This document shows positions 42,758-46,658 of a DNA stretch of 46,658 nt, piece by piece; position 1 is the stretch's first letter; each line of letters begins with the position of its first letter. The translations under genes and the position numbers were made by a program. The notes under the pieces are model-generated. The model saw only the letters and a list, made by a program, of their open reading frames with translations, had not been told where the DNA came from and ran no database searches. Origin of the DNA: Clostridiaceae bacterium (GTDB lineage Bacteria; Bacillota; Clostridia; Peptostreptococcales; Tindalliaceae); assembly GCA_024635995.1 (NCBI GenBank), contig JAGXHW010000011.1:1-46658 (forward strand), given 5' to 3'.

Positions 42758-44479
42758 TTAATTGTTGCTGGTGAGATGATATTTTTCCATTTTATAGTAT
42801 AAATTTCGGATGGATATGTTAAGCTCCCTGGCTGTTAATGAACGGTTTCCTCCATTTCGCTGCAATGCTTCTTCAATGGCCTGTCGTTCTACCTCTTTAA
42901 CAATGGCTGATAAATGCCTGTTTTTTGGTCCATCCATCTGTTGAACACCGGATTTACCTGCCAATCCCTGAGCACCGTCAAAGAATCGGGGTAGGTGTCG
43001 TTCCTCCAACATGGTTTCATTGATTTTCATGTTCAACATGGCCCGGCCAATGTAGTTTTGCAGTTCTCTCACATTTCCAGGCCACTCATAGGCAGATAAA
43101 CGATTCAGCGCTTCCGGTGATATACCCTGTCCGCTGCGGCCGTATTCCTGGTTGTACTTTTGTATTAAGCTCATCACCAGGGGTTGGATGTCTTTTTTTC
43201 GTTCACGTAAGGGGGGGATTTCTATGGGGATCACGTTTAGACGATAGTACAAATCTTCACGAAATTTTCCTGTTTCAACCGCCCGTTCCAGGTTCACGTT
43301 GGTAGCGGTGATCACGCGTACATCAACATTCATGGTTTTTGTTGATCCGACGGGCATGATTTCTTTTTCCTGCAACACCCTCAGCAGCTTCACCTGTGTA
43401 CTGATGGGGATTTCCGCTATTTCATCCAGAAATATGGTACCGTTGTGTGCCTCCAGAAACAATCCATTTTTTCCGCCTTTACGTGCTCCGGTGAAGGCTC
43501 CTTCTTCATAACCGAATAGTTCGCTTTCCAGAAGGTTTTCGTTGATTGCCGCACAGTTGACCCTGACAAACTGGTTGTACCTTCTTTCAGACAAGTTATG
43601 AATGGCATGGGCAAACAATTCCTTACCGGTGCCACTTTCCCCGCGCAACAAAATACTGGCTGGGGTCATGGCAGCCTGCTTTCCTTTTTCAACCAACAGT
43701 TTCGTTTTGGAATCGTGGGCAATGATATCGTCAAAGGTGTACTTCGCTTCCAGTTTTCGAATGATTTGCCTCGCCAGCATCAACTCACGACTCAATTTTT
43801 TCATTTCAGTTAAATCCTGCAAAATTCCCACACTGCCCCGCAGTTCACCGTCCACAATAATAGGAGCGGCGCTGGCAATGATGTCTTTCTGGTGTCTTCC
43901 AACACTTAAGCGAGCGTTGGAAACAGGGCGTTTGGTTTTCAGCACTTGCAGGTGGATACTTTCCCCATCGACTATATCAACGGTGACGGGTTTTCCGATG
44001 ATCTCTTCTTCTGACAAGCCTGTTAAACGGGTATAGGCAGGGTTAATGAGTACATGTATACCATTTTCATCGCAAACGGAAATGGCATCCTGCGTTGAAT
44101 GAAGGATGCCTTCCAATAAGCTTTGCATTTCTTTCAATCGATCGATTTGTCGGCTTAAATCTGTCACTTCGCTGACATCTCGAAAAACAGCCGCTGCACC
44201 AGCGATTCTATCTTCTTCCATCAGCGGGATTCTGCTGACAATGATATCAACACCGCTCAGCTGCTGATGCTGTTCCATTTCAGATTGTCCTGATTTAATA
44301 ACGTCCATCAAACGACTTTCCGGGAATATTTTGTGTACCGGTTGGCCTGCGACATCCTTCACCAGCCATCCCGTAATGAGTTCCGCTGCACTGTTGAACA
44401 GGATAATGAAACCCTGTTCGTTGACAACCATCACGCCTTCTTTTGTCGTTTGAAGGATCGCTTCCATTAATTGATCCAC
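42758..44479 (-). CDS. Sigma-54-dependent enhancer-binding regulator (PAS-PAS-AAA+-Fis), BkdR-like
   Basis: A 573-residue activator. Two PAS domains (about residues 5-105 and 120-228) are followed by a sigma-54 interaction AAA+ domain (about 245-475) with Walker A GESGTGKE, the sigma-54 contact loop GAFTGA, Walker B IFLDEI and the arginine-finger region, then a Fis-type helix-turn-helix (NGGNRSLTARELNISIRNLYYKME). The layout is that of Bacillus BkdR, which activates branched-chain 2-oxoacid degradation genes including ptb and buk. GTG at 44479 is 9 bases from GGAGG; an upstream GTG at 44497 has only a poor site. It is divergent in function, not in direction, from the operon it precedes. The PAS ligand is unknown. 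Confidence 0.93.
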   Translation of the reverse strand: MDQLMEAILQTTKEGVMVVNEQGFIILFNSAAELITGWLVKDVAGQPVHKIFPESRLMDVIKSGQSEMEQHQQLSGVDIIVSRIPLMEEDRIAGAAAVFRDVSEVTDLSRQIDRLKEMQSLLEGILHSTQDAISVCDENGIHVLINPAYTRLTGLSEEEIIGKPVTVDIVDGESIHLQVLKTKRPVSNARLSVGRHQKDIIASAAPIIVDGELRGSVGILQDLTEMKKLSRELMLARQIIRKLEAKYTFDDIIAHDSKTKLLVEKGKQAAMTPASILLRGESGTGKELFAHAIHNLSERRYNQFVRVNCAAINENLLESELFGYEEGAFTGARKGGKNGLFLEAHNGTIFLDEIAEIPISTQVKLLRVLQEKEIMPVGSTKTMNVDVRVITATNVNLERAVETGKFREDLYYRLNVIPIEIPPLRERKKDIQPLVMSLIQKYNQEYGRSGQGISPEALNRLSAYEWPGNVRELQNYIGRAMLNMKINETMLEERHLPRFFDGAQGLAGKSGVQQMDGPKNRHLSAIVKEVERQAIEEALQRNGGNRSLTARELNISIRNLYYKMEKYHLTSNN

Positions 44480-44507
44480 GGTTTCATCCCTCCACACCCT
44501 TGCCTGT

Positions 44508-45731
44508 CTATTCCTGCTGTTCTAACTGAATATCAAAGGTTTCAGGTGTTATTTCAGTGATTGTCACACTGTTTTCCATGTACAACGGTAGTTGTATACG
44601 AGGGGTCACCTGATGAACACCCTCATCCAGGTTCTCTGCCTCAATGATTACCTGTATGGTGCGGGGATCCAGGTTTTCCATAAGGCTTTCCAGGGCGCTT
44701 ATGGTTATTTCAAGGCGTTCAGGCAGATTTTCCTGGTTAATCACCAGGTTTTCATCAAGGTTCAGAGTTCTGAACTCTTCTCTGGGTACCACATAGGTCT
44801 CTTCCAGTACTTCTTCCACGTCCACCCTGACCGTCACATTCTCATAGTCAAACGGCATGACTCCTCCAGGAAAAACGATGGGAATGATCACTTCAGTGCT
44901 TTCTGCAAGTTCTTCCAACAGGTAGGGTTCTGTTGGCACACTGTTGATACCAGCCAGTATGTCTTGCTGACCTTTCACAGTGATGGTCACCGGTTCACTG
45001 ATAATACTTATGATTTGGTAACCTTCAGCCGGTTCCACATTCAGGTCCAGATCAACCCCCACAGACTTTAATTGGTCAATGGGCGCGAAAATATCCACCA
45101 GAGTGGTGCGAACCGTCACCGTTGTGACTTCTTCACCTCTGCTGTTAACAGCTTTCAGCGGTAAATTTAACGATATGTTTTCCTGCTTGCCGTTCAGGTT
45201 CATCTGAGCAACCACATTTTCCACTGAATTCACAAAACTTTCAGGCCCTTCCACCCAGACAAGGTTAGGTCTCAGCTGGGTTTCGCCCAATACATATCCT
45301 TCAGCAGGTTGTCCTTCCATTTGAACAACCACTTCTTTTTGCTTGCTGACAATACGTTCCAATTCAATGGTGGCAAATTTGGGGCTCCAGTCTACCTCAA
45401 CCCCTGCCGGTACAATCACTTCAATGGGGATTGAATTGGTTCCCTCTGTGTAACCACGCAAATCAACCCTGGCTTCAATATTATCTCGGGTGATACGTTG
45501 TACCTGGTCCCGGTTGCCTGACAACCTGACTCTGATGGTTGGTTCCGGTTGGCCAAACACCACCAGGTCAGACTGGCGTACGATTGATTCATTCATCAAT
45601 TGAACCGGTATATTCAGTTCTTCATTTGTGATTACAGGGTTCACGACACTCATAACATATAGCCACAGGATCATTGCAAAAAAGATTGAAATTAACTTTG
45701 CGGCAAAGTTGCGGTTCATCAGTTTAGTCAT
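44508..45731 (-). CDS. cdaR: YbbR-domain protein CdaR, regulator of diadenylate cyclase
   Basis: A 407-residue protein with one N-terminal membrane anchor (about residues 10-30, LISIFFAMILWLYVMSVV) and four YbbR-type beta-rich repeats outside the membrane. In Firmicutes CdaR (YbbR) binds and modulates the diadenylate cyclase CdaA. ATG at 45731 overlaps the cdaA stop by 8 bases, with GGAGG upstream, so translation is coupled. The sequence is acidic and rich in Glu/Val, as usual. The next gene is the sigma-54 regulator rather than glmM, which is a departure from the common cdaA-cdaR-glmM order. Confidence 0.95.
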   Translation of the reverse strand: MTKLMNRNFAAKLISIFFAMILWLYVMSVVNPVITNEELNIPVQLMNESIVRQSDLVVFGQPEPTIRVRLSGNRDQVQRITRDNIEARVDLRGYTEGTNSIPIEVIVPAGVEVDWSPKFATIELERIVSKQKEVVVQMEGQPAEGYVLGETQLRPNLVWVEGPESFVNSVENVVAQMNLNGKQENISLNLPLKAVNSRGEEVTTVTVRTTLVDIFAPIDQLKSVGVDLDLNVEPAEGYQIISIISEPVTITVKGQQDILAGINSVPTEPYLLEELAESTEVIIPIVFPGGVMPFDYENVTVRVDVEEVLEETYVVPREEFRTLNLDENLVINQENLPERLEITISALESLMENLDPRTIQVIIEAENLDEGVHQVTPRIQLPLYMENSVTITEITPETFDIQLEQQE

Positions 45732-46551
45732 TTTTCCGCCTCCACTTATACTTCCAGAACTTCCACTGCTGCGCTTCCTTCACATCAAAATGATTGTTAA
45801 TGCGCTTCTTCAGTGTATCCACACCCAGGTAGCGGTACAGCTGTCCGTTTTCAGCCACAGAGATGGCACCGGTTTCTTCAGACACAATGACCACCAGTGC
45901 GTCTGATTTTTCTGTGATACCAAGTCCTGCACGATGCCGGGTGCCCAGCTCTTTGTTCAGCGTAGCATTATCCGTTAAAGGCAGGAAACAGCCGGCAGCC
46001 ATGATTTTATTTTTGCGAATCACAACAGCACCATCGTGAAGAGGTGTATTGGGAATAAATATATTGATGAGCAATGCACGGGAAACCGAACCTGAGATAC
46101 GCGTTCCTGTTTCCACCACTTCATTGAGTCCTGTGTCCTTTTCAATGACGATGAGGGCTCCGATTTTCTGGCGGGACAGAGACGCAGCCGCTTCACCCAC
46201 TTCTTCCACCAGCCGCTGGATTTCTTCCTTCTCAATATCGGCGATGGACTTCGTTAAAAATTTTGTGCGGCCTATGTATTCAAGGGCACGGCGCAACTCC
46301 GGTTGAAAGACAATAAGTAAAGCGATTAATCCCACCGTCATGGTGTTACGGAGAATCCAGTTGATGACATGCAATTGCAGCACACCACTGAAGTAAGTGG
46401 CAAGCAAAAGCACCAGGATTCCTTTAATCAACTGTTCAGCCCGCGTTTCCCGGATCAATGTATATAATTTGTAGAAGACAAATGCCACAATGGCCATGTC
46501 CACAACATCCCACATTCCGATGTTGCGAAAAATGCTGATTATTTCCTGCAT
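45724..46551 (-). CDS. cdaA: Membrane diadenylate cyclase CdaA
   Basis: A 275-residue cyclase that condenses two ATP into c-di-AMP, which controls potassium and osmolyte balance and wall homeostasis. Three N-terminal membrane helices (about residues 12-30, 42-58, 68-82) are followed by a DAC domain (about 95-260) with the catalytic DGA (173-175) and RHR (205-207) motifs. A GTG at 46560 is possible, but ATG at 46551 has AGGGG 8 bases upstream and fits the family. It is first in the unit with cdaR and is preceded by an extended -10 promoter. Confidence 0.96.
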   Translation of the reverse strand: MQEIISIFRNIGMWDVVDMAIVAFVFYKLYTLIRETRAEQLIKGILVLLLATYFSGVLQLHVINWILRNTMTVGLIALLIVFQPELRRALEYIGRTKFLTKSIADIEKEEIQRLVEEVGEAAASLSRQKIGALIVIEKDTGLNEVVETGTRISGSVSRALLINIFIPNTPLHDGAVVIRKNKIMAAGCFLPLTDNATLNKELGTRHRAGLGITEKSDALVVIVSEETGAISVAENGQLYRYLGVDTLKKRINNHFDVKEAQQWKFWKYKWRRKND

Positions 46552-46600
46552 GGAGTCCACCCCTGATCATCTTTAATGCAACCACAACAATTGTTCTTCC

Positions 46601-46609
46601 ATTATACCA
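46601..46609 (-). promoter_or_regulatory. Extended -10 promoter of cdaA-cdaR
   Basis: TGGTATAAT on the minus strand (46609-46601) is a perfect extended -10. The -35 is poor (TTATCT at 17 bases). Transcription should begin about 40 bases before the cdaA start. Confidence 0.6.
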
Positions 46610-46642
46610 TTCCATCGACAAAAAGATAAGAGGATGTCACAA

Positions 46643-46658
46643 ATGCATGAACAATCAT
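46643..46658 (+). CDS. Possible start of a divergent gene (partial)
   Basis: ATG at 46643 is 9 bases after AGAGG and opens a frame (MHEQS) that runs off the window. It would be divergent from cdaA. Only five codons are visible, so this is a weak call. Confidence 0.2.

Overview
The window looks like a chromosomal segment of an anaerobic, amino-acid-fermenting member of the Clostridia. Indicators are strong AGGAGG-type ribosome binding sites, ferredoxin-dependent 2-oxoacid oxidation linked to phosphotransbutyrylase and butyrate kinase, a clostridial-type ornithine racemase, RocB, an alanine/sodium symporter, a glmS ribozyme leader, the cdaA-cdaR pair and a probable selenocysteine protein. Arginine/ornithine fermenters such as Tindallia or Alkaliphilus relatives would fit, but the genus cannot be fixed from the sequence. 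Nearly all genes lie on the minus strand. The exceptions are a cobalamin/iron-sulfur reductase gene, proBA and two fragments at the edges. No tRNA, rRNA, CRISPR array, complete insertion sequence or phage gene was seen.

Layout. 1-4.3 kb: end of an unknown plus-strand gene, a universal stress protein, a MATE exporter, a drug/metabolite exporter with a small membrane protein, and an SRAP (HMCES/YedK) DNA-crosslink protein. 4.4-5.7 kb: a plus-strand soluble reductive-dehalogenase-like protein preceded by a folded hairpin element. 5.75-10.4 kb: an apparent operon (M20 amidohydrolase, rocB, selenocysteine glutaredoxin, ornithine racemase, MazG-like pyrophosphohydrolase) pointing to arginine/ornithine catabolism. 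10.5-23 kb: a small membrane protein, then a long head-to-tail series (amidohydrolase, M20 hydrolase, RND adaptor and pump, double-kinase hybrid sensor, REC-BTAD regulator, nfo). 23-27 kb: alanine symporter with a long leader, a metallo-beta-lactamase-fold protein and an AEC permease. 27-29.4 kb: proBA. 29.5-33 kb: glmM and glmS with the glmS ribozyme. 33-35.3 kb: cstA and a small partner. 35.6-37.1 kb: a ubiquitin-like protein and a membrane JAMM protease with a LysM domain. 37.1-42.5 kb: ptb-buk-P-loop ATPase-four-subunit 2-oxoacid:ferredoxin oxidoreductase. 42.5-44.5 kb: sigma-54 promoter, three palindromic sites and the enhancer-binding regulator. 44.5-46.6 kb: cdaR and cdaA.

How they work together. 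The ptb-buk-oxidoreductase operon reads as the oxidative arm of branched-chain amino-acid fermentation: 2-oxoacid to acyl-CoA, acyl-phosphate, then carboxylate plus ATP, with reduced ferredoxin released. It is switched by a BkdR-like sigma-54 activator. The rocB/orr operon and the other hydrolases feed amino acids into fermentation. proBA makes proline, a typical Stickland acceptor.

The strongest items for follow-up are: (i) the in-frame TGA in a UxxC glutaredoxin fused to a zinc ribbon, with a hairpin placed like a bacterial SECIS; (ii) the stand-alone ubiquitin-like plus JAMM-TM-LysM pair with no E1 or E2 nearby; (iii) the complete sigma-54 regulatory region; (iv) the soluble sensor with two different kinase cores coupled to an RND pump. 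Several start codons were moved on ribosome-binding-site evidence, as stated in each entry.
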